NCBI GenBank assembly: GCA_028583605.1
Contig: CM053335.1
Location: 18,735,847 to 18,799,846, forward strand
Reading direction: 5' to 3'
DNA from: Dastarcus helophoroides
Taxonomy: Eukaryota; Arthropoda; Insecta; Coleoptera; Bothrideridae
DNA: 64,000 bases
The translations under genes and the position numbers were made by a program. Within the stretch, counting starts at the first letter, position 1. Each line of letters starts with the position of its first letter. The notes beneath the pieces are model-generated. The model did no database searches and was not told where the DNA came from. It worked only from the letters and a program-made list of their open reading frames with translations. Positions 38,301 through 43,367 of the stretch are shown here, piece by piece.

Positions 38301-38556
38301 AGCACCTGTATCACCGATAATAACGGGAAGCGCTATGGAAGTTGTCAACGAAGAGGACGAATCTCACGACAGTCCAACGTCGAAATCTGAAGAGAAGACA
38401 GTCATCGAAAACTCAATCGACCAAAAATTAGATGATGAAGTATTTGTATCTGAAATGGAGATGGAACAGCAACAATTAGAGATATTAGTTACCAAAGAAG
38501 TAGAACCGAAAGATGCTTCGGAGAGCACTTTACTTTTAAGTCAATGTGATAATTAA
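7856..38556 (+). CDS. Ac3: Membrane adenylate cyclase, type 3-like (19 coding exons, two frame breaks)
   Basis: Converts ATP to cyclic AMP at the inner face of the plasma membrane. Coding exons: 7856-8387, 17434-17583, 18696-18811, 20165-20276, 20609-20736, 27614-27772, 29867-30006, 30792-30899, 32129-32214, 32269-32430, 32483-32573, 32636-32734, 33178-33431, 35224-35299, 35362-35587, 35973-36055, 37539-37637, 37693-37941, 38164-38556. The joined protein is about 1086 residues, normal for the family. Order: six membrane segments (about 40-200), C1a (about 228-445), short C1b, six membrane segments (about 545-735), C2a (about 750-995), acidic tail. Metal-binding D271 and D315 and R359 are present in C1a; K854, D934, N941, R945 and K981 in C2a. 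[22 protein letters not shown] and the C2 motifs resemble ADCY3 most. Reading needs one base skipped near 8132 and one near 29943; otherwise every splice phase agrees. Confidence 0.95.
8838..9185 (+). repeat. tRNA-derived SINE copy, + strand, with 5' extension
   Basis: Contains a B-box-like GGGTTCAAACGCC followed by GGTATCGATCACGCATTTTT and the family body with GTGCTGTTAATATT and ATGTTGGTAACGC. The upstream 150 bp (GATTCTACAATTGAAGAATT, TGCACAGTGTACACAC) is shared with the copy at 22420-22735. Lies in Ac3 intron 1. Confidence 0.75.
10200..10400 (+). repeat. Degenerate SINE-related copy
   Basis: Shares ATCTTACAATTAAACAATCA, ACACATATTGAACTTTTCAC and TATGGTAGGTCCCGATTTC with the 5' parts of the SINE copies near 8838 and 22420. 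The 3' body is not recognisable. Lies in Ac3 intron 1. Confidence 0.5.
11677..11935 (+). repeat. LTR-like repeat, copy 1
   Basis: Shares CGCGAAGTGATTTATGTGCA, CACACCGTCTAATCGAGAG, CCCTATTGTGATTATTTCAG and TGTTACGTTCCGTTTT with a segment at about 50700-50945. It has a TATAAATAA box 25-35 bp before the shared TTTCAGTACG, and an AATAAA further on. TATA box, start-like motif and polyadenylation signal in this order suggest an LTR, but no matching coding region is seen. Confidence 0.5.
12588..12897 (-). mobile_element. Non-LTR retrotransposon 3' end, minus strand
   Basis: The reverse complement matches the 3' end of the LINE at 14820-16325: ACTCGCAAAGGGTAACCCCA, AACAAGGACAGGTTTTAAT, TAGACAGAAGTCCTCACT and GACTGTCTTGTATG all recur. 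Only the last 300 bp is present, as expected for 5'-truncated insertion. Confidence 0.8.
13030..13130 (+). mobile_element. Half of a family A palindromic element
   Basis: Carries TTGGCTATTGAAACGCATTA, then GAGCAAGTGTTAATGTGTTT and TTTCAGGAGACAATATTTGT, matching the right arm of the element at 889-1105. The left arm is absent. Confidence 0.6.
14820..16325 (+). pseudogene. Decayed non-LTR retrotransposon (reverse transcriptase part)
   Basis: Three frames together cover the C-terminal part of a LINE reverse transcriptase: [12 protein letters not shown] (about 14885), [17 protein letters not shown] (about 15165), LYIKDLL (about 15375) and [20 protein letters not shown] (about 15550). The catalytic YADD box reads YAYD, so the first Asp is lost. 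A TGA follows ENRIISDR at about 15055, the frame shifts near 15340, and a further stop lies at 15903. The style is that of Jockey/CR1-type elements. The 3' end with ACCCTTTGCGAGTGG (about 16305) also occurs alone, inverted, at 12588, 25446 and 34885. Inactive copy in Ac3 intron 1. Confidence 0.88.
17434..17583 (+). CDS. Ac3: Ac3 coding exon 2: membrane segment 6 and signalling helix
   Basis: Fifty codons, phase 0 at both ends, between TTTTCAG| and CAG|GTAAGA. It encodes [16 protein letters not shown] (sixth membrane segment) and then [20 protein letters not shown], the coiled helix that leads into the first catalytic domain in all membrane cyclases. It lies 9 kb downstream of exon 1. Confidence 0.95.
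17684..18050 (+). repeat. tRNA-derived SINE, near-complete copy, + strand
   Basis: A-box-like TGGCCAGTGGTTAGGG at about 17798 and B-box-like GCGAGTTCAAACACC at about 17854 form an internal RNA polymerase III promoter. The body has CATAGCTGTATAATACTGC, AACATTAGTGCATGTTGG and a 3' end with CAACGCGCCTATAGAAG. It starts 100 bp after Ac3 exon 2, in the same orientation as the gene. Confidence 0.8.
18696..18811 (+). CDS. Ac3: Ac3 coding exon 3: start of C1a
   Basis: Starts in phase 0 after TTATTTCAG| and ends with two bases of a codon before GTAAAA. It encodes [20 protein letters not shown] and [11 protein letters not shown], the typical entry into C1a. Confidence 0.95.
19494..19840 (-). mobile_element. 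Solo LTR, minus strand, with ATAT target duplication
   Basis: The 347-bp unit begins TGTTGCGCG and ends TTTTGTTACA (TG...CA), flanked by ATAT at 19490-19493 and at 19841-19844. Read on the minus strand it has a TATA-like box (CTATACATATAAGG), then a GTCAGTCAGG-type start and a polyadenylation signal AATAAAG, i.e. U3-R-U5 order. A four-base duplication suits Ty3/Gypsy-type integration. No internal region remains, so it arose by LTR-LTR recombination. Lies in Ac3 intron 3. Confidence 0.85.
20165..20276 (+). CDS. Ac3: Ac3 coding exon 4: first metal-binding Asp of C1a
   Basis: Completes a split Ser codon and encodes [15 protein letters not shown] through [12 protein letters not shown]271 in ADIVGFT is the first metal-binding aspartate. 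Acceptor GTTTCAG|, donor GAG|GTAAGA. Confidence 0.96.
20609..20736 (+). CDS. Ac3: Ac3 coding exon 5: second metal-binding Asp of C1a
   Basis: Encodes [19 protein letters not shown] and [11 protein letters not shown]315 in LGDCYYC is the second metal-binding aspartate, 44 residues after the first, the usual spacing. KYHQLRIK followed by MGLSMV resembles type 3 more than other classes. Donor AAA|GTAAGT. Confidence 0.96.
22420..22735 (+). repeat. tRNA-derived SINE copy, + strand, with 5' extension
   Basis: Shares CAGCGATTCTACAATTAAAC, TGCACAGTATACACACATTG and TGTCAACATACGATGACGCA with the copy at 8838-9185, followed by a degraded B box (GTTCTGAATTCAATTTC) and the body motif CTGTTAACATTATCGCATGT. 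Lies in Ac3 intron 5. Confidence 0.7.
23218..23475 (-). repeat. tRNA-derived SINE copy, minus strand
   Basis: The reverse complement has a good B box (GGAGTTCGAACCCCGC), then CTACCGATCACCC and the body with CATAATGCTGTTAACATTAG, and ends CAACGCGCCTAAAGAAG. A G-run (about 23261-23269) interrupts the 3' part. The 5' side shares CTTAGGGATAGCGAG with the copy at 17684. Lies in Ac3 intron 5. Confidence 0.8.
23606..24698. mobile_element. hAT-like non-autonomous element with ATCGATGT subterminal repeats
   Basis: Termini TAGGGATGCAA and TTGCATCCCTA are inverted. Flanks GCCGGCAG and GCCGGTAT agree at 6 of 8 positions, consistent with an old 8-bp duplication. Both ends carry many copies of CATCGATGT in both orientations, as expected for hAT transposase sites. 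The interior (about 23780-24460) is the same degenerate GAAATTTT-type array found elsewhere in the window, with no transposase. Confidence 0.75.
24762..25411. repeat. Element with 31-bp perfect inverted ends
   Basis: Positions 24762-24792 are the exact reverse complement of 25381-25411 (core CTTCTATATGGCGTGTT). The 590 bp between them is AT-rich with no gene. It lies directly after the hAT-like element and before a LINE fragment in Ac3 intron 5. Could be a MITE or two related insertions in opposite orientation. Confidence 0.65.
25446..25685 (-). mobile_element. Non-LTR retrotransposon 3' end, minus strand
   Basis: Reverse complement of the LINE 3' end: CCACTCGCAAAGGGCAACCC, AACAAGGATAGGTTGTAAT and TAGACAGAAGTCCTCACTAT match 14820-16325. 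The minus-strand reading frame still gives [20 protein letters not shown] and [10 protein letters not shown], the C-terminal reverse transcriptase tail. 5'-truncated. Confidence 0.85.
26917..27249. mobile_element. Palindromic MITE, family B (GATTCTAATGCACAG ends)
   Basis: The first and last 80 bp or so are near-perfect inverted copies, with outer ends GATTCTAATGCACA and TGTGCATTAGAATC and inner GTATATCCAACTCGAATGCT mirrored by AGTATTCGAGTTGGATATAC. A second internal hairpin uses GACAAGTAAGTACT and AGTACTTACTTGTC. Copies at 52136-52326 and 39230-39375 share the ends. The 100 bp before it (CAACCTAGACT to GTTCCCAGAAGACAAG) also precedes the copy near 39230, so the true element may be longer. Confidence 0.8.
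27614..27772 (+). CDS. Ac3: Ac3 coding exon 6: central C1a
   Basis: Encodes [18 protein letters not shown], then [19 protein letters not shown]359 corresponds to the phosphate-contacting arginine of C1a. Acceptor TTTGTAG|, donor GG|GTAAGA in phase 2. The preceding intron is 6.9 kb and holds several mobile elements. Confidence 0.96.
27915..28125. mobile_element. Palindromic MITE-like element
   Basis: AAAGATCCGACTTACGTCAAA on the left is mirrored by TTTGACGTAAGTCAGATCTTT on the right; flanking GAACCTCAACA and GGAGGTT partly extend the arms. The centre has a self-complementary ATAATATAAA / TTATAAATATAAT stretch. It starts about 140 bp after Ac3 exon 6. Confidence 0.65.
28850..29620. repeat. Low-complexity A/T array
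   Basis: Degenerate repetition of words such as TTCGACATTT, AAATTTCGACTTT and GAAAAAGTCGAAATT. Nothing coding is seen. Lies in Ac3 intron 6, close to exon 7. Confidence 0.55.
29867..30006 (+). CDS. Ac3: Ac3 coding exon 7: end of C1a, second frame break
   Basis: Starts after TTTGCAG| and encodes [16 protein letters not shown] and EPGYGEK in the incoming frame. From 29944 the frame one base further on gives [17 protein letters not shown], the expected end of C1a, and it exits in phase 0 as exon 8 requires. The exon is therefore one base too long, with the extra base within about 29937-29947 (GAGAAAGAGAGACG). Without correction the last strand of C1a is lost. Confidence 0.9.
30792..30899 (+). 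CDS. Ac3: Ac3 coding exon 8: C1b linker
   Basis: Thirty-six codons, phase 0 at both ends, between TTTATCAG| and AAT|GTAAGT. Encodes a polar, acidic linker ([20 protein letters not shown]) with no fixed structure expected. C1b is the most variable part of the family, so this exon rests on phase, splice sites and position rather than on similarity. Confidence 0.8.
30980..31330 (+). other. GC-richer segment in Ac3 intron 8, unknown
   Basis: Stands out in base composition and contains an open frame of 92 codons (30997-31275) rich in Arg, Thr and Ser. I recognise no domain. It ends at TAG and lacks a good splice donor in frame, so I do not treat it as a cyclase exon. A transposon fragment is most likely; the related composition runs on to about 31720. 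Confidence 0.35.
32129..32214 (+). CDS. Ac3: Ac3 coding exon 9: conserved end of C1b
   Basis: Encodes [16 protein letters not shown], matching the conserved basic motif of the C1b end in many cyclases. Acceptor TTTTTAAG|, donor AG|GTATGT in phase 2. The next intron is only 54 nt. Confidence 0.9.
32269..32430 (+). CDS. Ac3: Ac3 coding exon 10: membrane segment 7
   Basis: Starts after CATTTAAG| and reads [28 protein letters not shown], then a hydrophobic stretch [19 protein letters not shown] later CACAG (ending 32312) looks like an acceptor but puts the membrane segment out of frame, so the upstream AAG was chosen. Ends in phase 2 at AAG|GTAAGA. Confidence 0.93.
32483..32573 (+). CDS. Ac3: Ac3 coding exon 11: membrane segment 8
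   Basis: Encodes [20 protein letters not shown] and ALAEEFPIM, a hydrophobic segment with short loops. It follows a 52-nt intron, acceptor TTTTTAG|. Donor ATG|GTGAGT in phase 0. Confidence 0.93.
32636..32734 (+). CDS. Ac3: Ac3 coding exon 12: membrane segment 9
   Basis: Thirty-three codons, phase 0 both ends, acceptor TGTTCCAG|, donor ACT|GTAAGT. Encodes a basic turn (KESMLIRRA) and a hydrophobic segment ([15 protein letters not shown]). Preceding intron 62 nt. Confidence 0.93.
33178..33431 (+). CDS. Ac3: Ac3 coding exon 13: extracellular loop and membrane segments 10-11
   Basis: Encodes a Cys-containing loop with one N-glycosylation sequon (NCS in PENCSTTED), as expected for the large outer loop of the second membrane block. 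Hydrophobic stretches follow ([16 protein letters not shown] and [20 protein letters not shown]). Acceptor ATTTAAG|, donor CAG|GTAAAT in phase 2. Confidence 0.94.
33680..34200. repeat. Low-complexity A/T array
   Basis: Words such as GAAATTTGACG, AAAAAAGTCCAAATTTC and AAAATTTCC recur without fixed period in Ac3 intron 13. Same class as the arrays listed elsewhere. Confidence 0.5.
34885..35045 (-). mobile_element. Degenerate LINE 3' end, minus strand
   Basis: Weak but collinear match to the LINE 3' end: CTACTCGCAAAGTTAACTTT, then ATTATGCCC, GTAGAAGATATATGGCG, GTTGTAATTATCCGGAAAAA and GAATTTCAGACG. More diverged than the copies at 12588 and 25446. Lies in Ac3 intron 13. Confidence 0.55.
35224..35299 (+). 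CDS. Ac3: Ac3 coding exon 14: membrane segment 12
   Basis: Completes a Ser codon and encodes [20 protein letters not shown] then FLARH, the last membrane segment. Acceptor ATTTTTAG|, donor CAT|GTAAGT, followed by a 62-nt intron. Confidence 0.94.
35362..35587 (+). CDS. Ac3: Ac3 coding exon 15: start of C2a
   Basis: Encodes [12 protein letters not shown] (signalling helix), [20 protein letters not shown] and [20 protein letters not shown], the standard entry to C2a. The VLFLW..EV and RRNEAL pattern is what I associate with type 3. Donor TCAG|GTCAGT in phase 1. Confidence 0.97.
35973..36055 (+). CDS. Ac3: Ac3 coding exon 16: C2a
   Basis: Completes an Asp codon and encodes [20 protein letters not shown] then EVISDFDA, strongly typical of C2a. 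Acceptor TGTTCTAG|, donor GCC|GTAAGT. Confidence 0.96.
36440..37440. repeat. Low-complexity array of CTTTCGAATTTT-type words
   Basis: About 1 kb in which AACTTTC, AAATTTTCGA and ACCTTTCGAA alternate at irregular 8-15-bp spacing, giving strong T-rich strand bias. The longest and most regular of the A/T arrays in the window. It fills most of Ac3 intron 16 (36056-37538). Confidence 0.65.
37539..37637 (+). CDS. Ac3: Ac3 coding exon 17: C2a purine-binding Lys
   Basis: Encodes [20 protein letters not shown]854 in KIKTIG corresponds to the adenine-contacting lysine that separates adenylate from guanylate cyclases. Acceptor CTTTTTAG|, donor AAG|GTAAGT; the next intron is 55 nt. Confidence 0.97.
37693..37941 (+). 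CDS. Ac3: Ac3 coding exon 18: C2a catalytic core
   Basis: Encodes [20 protein letters not shown] then [18 protein letters not shown]934 contacts adenine; N941 and R945 stabilise the transition state. The acceptor is TTCGAAG|CCAGAAGAT; using CCAG three bases on would break the frame. Donor CAG|GTAAAT. Confidence 0.97.
38000..38157. repeat. Pentanucleotide microsatellite (TGTAC then ACTAT units)
   Basis: A few TGTAC units (from about 38000) change into a long run of ACTAT (TATACTATAC...) with very few interruptions, to about 38157. It ends next to the TAG acceptor of Ac3 exon 19 (38161-38163), so it occupies the place of the usual pyrimidine tract. Confidence 0.95.
38164..38556 (+). CDS. Ac3: Ac3 coding exon 19: end of C2a and acidic tail
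   Basis: Encodes [16 protein letters not shown], then [15 protein letters not shown] with K981 (triphosphate-contacting lysine). About 100 residues of acidic, low-similarity tail follow to SQCDN and TAA at 38554-38556. The acceptor CTACTGTAG| directly follows a pentanucleotide microsatellite instead of a pyrimidine tract. A candidate AATAAA lies at about 38975. Confidence 0.95.
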   Translation, partial: VTEETCEILQHFGYQFEQRGLVAVKGKGQLMTYYLIGKTGKITPLTAPVSPIITGSAMEVVNEEDESHDSPTSKSEEKTVIENSIDQKLDDEVFVSEMEMEQQQLEILVTKEVEPKDASESTLLLSQCDN

Positions 38557-38984
38557 TTTTATAGTTAATTATATTAGAAGTTTGTTTCTTTCTTTTCTTT
38601 TTTTTTTCATAATATAAAATGGAGGAAGTGGCATTTGGTTATTATGCTTGGAAATTTAGAGGAAATGAATGTAATTGACAAATTACCAATTTTTTTAGCA
38701 TTTAATATTTTTCTTTCTTTGCAATCCTGAAAAAGTACTAAAATTATGATAAACGAACAGGTAACGGAAATGTTCAATTGTCTGCTCCACCAGTAGGATC
38801 TCGTTTATTTGAGGACAGAAGCGTTCCTACACGTTCAGTCACCTGCGTGCCTATTAGAATTTGGGCGCATTAAATTATCTTTTTTTTTCATCATGAAGTT
38901 TGAAGGCAGAAACCTAGCCAAGGAATTAACAAAAGAAGTTTTAAGTTTATATTAATTACTCGAAATTTTAGAGAATAAAGGGAC

Positions 38985-40170
38985 ATTATAAGAGTAAACT
39001 GAACATTTTGAAAAAATCAAAACGCTAAAGAAATTTCAATATTTAGAACTAGAGACGATGCCTAAAAAACTTGAAATATACGAGATTTTATATTACAATT
39101 ATCTACAACTAGAATGCAACCTAGACTACACTAGGCAGCCCTCTAAGCGTTTATAATAAATCATAAATAATCGGACTATCAACAGTTGAACTATAAACGA
39201 GTTGCTTTCTAAGAAGGTCCCAGAAGACAAGATTCTAATGCACAGGTAACATTTATTAGATTCGGAGTTTGAAAATCAAAGATCGGTTTCGATCTTATTA
39301 GATCTCGTCACTTCGTTAGCATGGATATATTCAACCAGAATGCTAACAAATGTTCTGGCGAGTAAATTCTTATCATTATAATAAAAATTTCAATCGAAAT
39401 TGCAGGAAAAAGGAACTATGGAAAGTACTGGTATTATCACAAAAAAATTACAAAACGTTTTAGAAAGGCAAAATTTTGAAAATAAAGCTAAAATTTACAT
39501 AAAAAGCTAAATTTTCAGTTTTTAAGCGATCAACTAGCAAAAAATTAAAATCACAATTTTGACAAGAAAATTAAAAGTTTTCAATTACATATATTAAAAT
39601 AATTTGTGTTTTGAGAACTACCTTCAGGTTCATAAATAATCAAAATATGTGATAAAAGTGAAAATAGGAATTATGAAAGGAAAGTGGAAAACTCAAAATT
39701 TCGAATAAAAGTCAAAATTTAGGGATTAGGATCGAAATTAAAATCACCGTTTCGAAATTTCAAGTTTAAAGTAATAGTTGTAAAAGTCAATGGTTGAAAT
39801 GCATCAAAAAAGTTTAAGGTTTTTTTTTAATCACTACTTTTTGCTTAAACCTAATAATAAACCTAAAATGTTTTACTTTTTTTTTAAAATTTCGACTTCA
39901 AAATTAAAATTAGGTTTTTTTGTTCGAAATCTCGACCATTTTCTATACATTTTCAGCCTGTTATCAAAATTTCTAAAATGAAATCAAAATTTAAAGTTTT
40001 CTAAATAAACTTCGAAGTTTTTCTTAAAATGTCAACTTTCTAAAGTTTCAATTTAAACTTGAAATGTTTTATAACGAATTTCGGCTTTAAAATTAAAACA
40101 ACTTTTTTAAATTTTCCGTTTAATATCGAAATTCCGGAAAAAGTAGAAATGTTACATTTTTAAAACTCTG
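38985..40170. repeat. Low-complexity A/T array with embedded MITE half
   Basis: GAAATTTT and AAAATTCGAC-type words as in the other arrays, interrupted by unique sequence and by the family B fragment at about 39110-39375. Confidence 0.5.
39110..39375. mobile_element. Half of a family B palindromic MITE
   Basis: Shares ATGCAACCTAGACTACA, GGTCCCAGAAGACAAG, GATTCTAATGCACAGGTAAC and GATCGGTTTCGATCTTATTA with the element at 26917-27249. The inverted right arm is missing. Confidence 0.65.
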
Positions 40171-41296
40171 TCATTGAGCACGTAAGAATTGGGAATTTGT
40201 CATTAAATCTGAAGTTCGTGTGCGCCTCTTATATGTTAAGATGCTGCGCTAAGGTGAAATAAATAAGTTAAGAGCTTTCATCGCATTAGGCTGATTTTTT
40301 TCCTAATGAAATAACTGAAAAACGGCCTATTAAAAAAACACTAACTAAGAAATAAACGTAACAGAATGCCACCTGATAAATTAAAGAGCATAAACACTTT
40401 GAATAATGTAAAAATTGAGAGTTACATGTCTTGTAGATATGTTAAATCATTCATAAATGTGTCTATTAACGGTTTCATTATGGTCCTAAATCACGAATAA
40501 TTGTTCAAATTATAAAATTTATTTGATTATATGTTTAGATAAATATAGGTAGTGTTATGTGATTACTGATTACAATCAAATTGAAATTTAAATGTAGACT
40601 GAATTCTTTCAAATTGGTATAATAATCTATAATCTTATTTAATATTATTTAAATTACCCTCTTCTTGTCCAATTATACATTTTATACCAATTAACAAGGA
40701 AGGTATTGATTATGCTCAACTGATCTTATAAAAATCCTTACTTAAAAATTAAAAAACTATTCTTAGATAAATACTTGAATTTATTATATAGTTTCTACAA
40801 TTAGAAATATTTTGCAGTGTTTCATTACCAAAACCTTAGAAAATATATTGCCAAAGAACCCTGCTTGTCTGCGTAAGTTGAGTAAATATTAAACCAATGT
40901 CTCGAAGGGATCAATTAGATATGCTTCAATAGACCCTAGAGAGTATTTGTAAATAATTTTGTATGTATAATTTTGACTTCATCATTTCAAATCACTTTAT
41001 GCCGGAATTATTATTGCGTTGATTTTTACTTTTGTAAATCATGTTATATAGAAAAATGCTATAAAATGTTAGTAAAAAAATAAATTACTGAAAATATTTT
41101 ACACTGCTATCTTATTTTTAACTATATTTAAATCATAAACGCAATGTTTTAGGCAATTTTTATTATAGTTAGTAGTGCATTTTACAATTTTTAATAAAAA
41201 TTGATTGTCTGATAACAATAAGAGAACTCTTATGAAATAGGAATTCATCATAATTTCATTTACAACATTCAAAGTTAAAATAAAATCATTAGTATA

Positions 41297-42121
41297 TACA
41301 GGGCGATTCAGACATAATAGCATACATTTTAAGAAAAGATAGAGAAAAATGAGTATAATACGAATACATGATTAAAAAAAAATCAAGTATAATTACATTG
41401 AAAAGTTAAAAGTGGTTAATACTAGAGAGTTATATCCCGTCGTTTTATTTTTTGTGACTCTCTGTGATACGATGGAAATTTTTTAAGCCATGTGTAGTTT
41501 TCCATCGAATCCTTACTTTTTTCATGCGCCCGATAGGTCTAAAATAGTTCGGAAAAGGGGCACTCGAGTATTAATGTGCACACACTACACCTATTCTGAC
41601 TGTGGGCTATCGTTGACATATTTTTTATAAACAACAACCCAACTGCTAACCAACGTTAACGTGCTTCAAAATTAAATAAACCAGTGCGTCATATCGTTAT
41701 TTATTTTGTAGAATTAATATTTTAGTACGAGTAGTTTGTGATCGTTTATTTTTTAAATTTACGTTTTGCTTTTCATCGGACCGATTGATTAACGAAACAA
41801 AAAATTGTAAAAAATTTTTAAGTGTATGAAAATACAAATACTTATTCGTTAAAATAACTAATAGAGATTTGTTGCCCATTAATTAGCGATGTTTCGCCCT
41901 CGCCAGTCTAGCTTATCATTGCAGCTGTTGAGTGGATGATAACGTGACAAGCGTATGTTGCCGTAAATAATGTGGTCAGCAGCCGGACTTTTGGTGGTCA
42001 ATGGATTGATTTGGGTCTATTTTAAAAACTCGAATAAACTTTTTTTTTCGATTTTTTGTCTTCACTAAGCCTTCTGGACACGTAGCTAAAGTTAATGCCA
42101 TTATGACTACATCACCCTGTA
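41297..42121. mobile_element. DNA-element relic with TACAGGG inverted ends
   Basis: The left end TACAGGGCGATTCAGACATA and right end TATGACTACATCACCCTGTA are imperfect inverted repeats, both flanked by TATA. The 825-bp interior has no recognisable transposase. TA flanks suggest a Tc1/mariner-like non-autonomous element, but that is inference. Confidence 0.55.
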
Positions 42122-43012
42122 TATATGTATAACTAGTAGGTAAAAACTAAATGTAAAAATATTTATAACATTCGAAGTATGTTCAACAGTAGTTACATTA
42201 GTCCTTTACAACAACTAAAGCTATCAAAAATATTTTAACAGCTAAAGTACATCAACAAAGGTCGTCGTGGTACGTTATTTTACAAATCTATATTAATTGA
42301 TAAGTAACATATCGTTCTCGTAGTAAAATGTTTCAGTGAAGCCTCGAACATCAAAATTAGAAACGCAAAATAGTAAAAAGCCAAGAAAATATTGGTCTCT
42401 CTTTTCAAATTCAATTATCGAAGTATCTGCTTGTAAAGATAAAAAGTGGAACTTTTTTTAATAAAAAGAATCCAGTTCCTTTTCGAACTGACTTGGCTTT
42501 TTATTACAAATTTTAAATTTAACTTGAAAATTATCCTAGATTACATACAAGAGTACATCGTACACACAAACCGACTCATGGATATACATGCTGTTTTTCA
42601 ATGATAAATTTAAAATATAATATATTATCAAAAAATATAATACTATCACTGCTTAAAGATATGTCGCATTTTCTCAAAATAATACAATTAGTTGCAGAAT
42701 TAACCCAGATATAATTAGCGTTACCGCTAAAATTCGAGAATGGCGCGTTAGTCGGCAACACTATTCAATAAAATGACAAAATACGTTTGAGACATATTTT
42801 TATGATTCTTAATCTTAACTTCAGCTTTCGATTTTCAAAACATTGGTCACATCTAAGAGTTAATATGTCTGCCAAAGACATTAAAAGAATCAATACTAAT
42901 TACTTTCTTAGGAAATGTTGGCGATATCGTAATTCTTACTTGGAAGCTTAGACGCATTCCTAGCAATGTTAAAGCGCACTTGTCTTGCCCCACCTGGAGC
43001 CAAAAGCAAACC

Positions 43013-43367
43013 TCACGTCCTTACGAATTTATAAACGACCGCAAACACTAAAACACTCACTAATACCAACACTAGAGCTGTCACGATTTTGGCGAATGCA
43101 TTCAAACCACTTTCGGAAGGATTTGCTGGTCTTGTGTTGTTGTTTTGCTGAGAACGTCGCCTTTTGCCCGCCAACCCCCGTGCTAGCGCCGGAAAGGCCA
43201 AGCTTTGCGTAAATGTCAATTTGTGCAGACTCTCGCTAAGGGAATAGGGACCGACGCTACCTCTTGCGGCCGCCCGAAGTAAAGCGTATTCGAGATCGAG
43301 GGCGTCGAAAAGGGAGTACCTCGCAGTCATCGTGGAAGAACGTCGGCGATCTATAGGATCGCTGTGT
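43013..43367 (-). CDS. Tail-anchored protein, last coding exon
   Basis: After acceptor TCTTTCAG| it completes an Arg codon and encodes HSDPIDRRRSSTMTARYSLF through the hydrophobic C-terminal anchor and KFVRT, with TGA at 43015-43013. A Met (about 43330) inside the exon could mimic a start, but the in-frame join to the upstream exon argues against it. Base composition is far more GC-rich than its surroundings. Confidence 0.85.

Larger units (their letters stand above)
38557..43012. other. Convergent intergenic region
   Basis: Lies between the 3' ends of two genes transcribed toward each other. It holds the 3' untranslated regions of both, a low-complexity array (38985-40170), half of a family B MITE (39110-39375) and an element with inverted ends (41297-42121). 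I see no exon. The stretch 40170-41290 is plain AT-rich DNA. Confidence 0.6.

Noticed and set aside
7856..38556. Guanylate cyclase
   Set aside because: Twelve membrane segments with two cyclase domains and the adenine-selective Lys (K854) and Asp (D934) identify an adenylate cyclase.
7856..38556. Insect ACX-type cyclase
   Set aside because: Considered first from the N-terminus. The C1a and C2a motifs ([38 protein letters not shown]) fit type 3 better.
43196..43330. Start of the minus-strand protein at the internal Met near 43330
   Set aside because: The frame is open upstream to a good acceptor at 43368 and joins in phase to the exon at 44290-44540.
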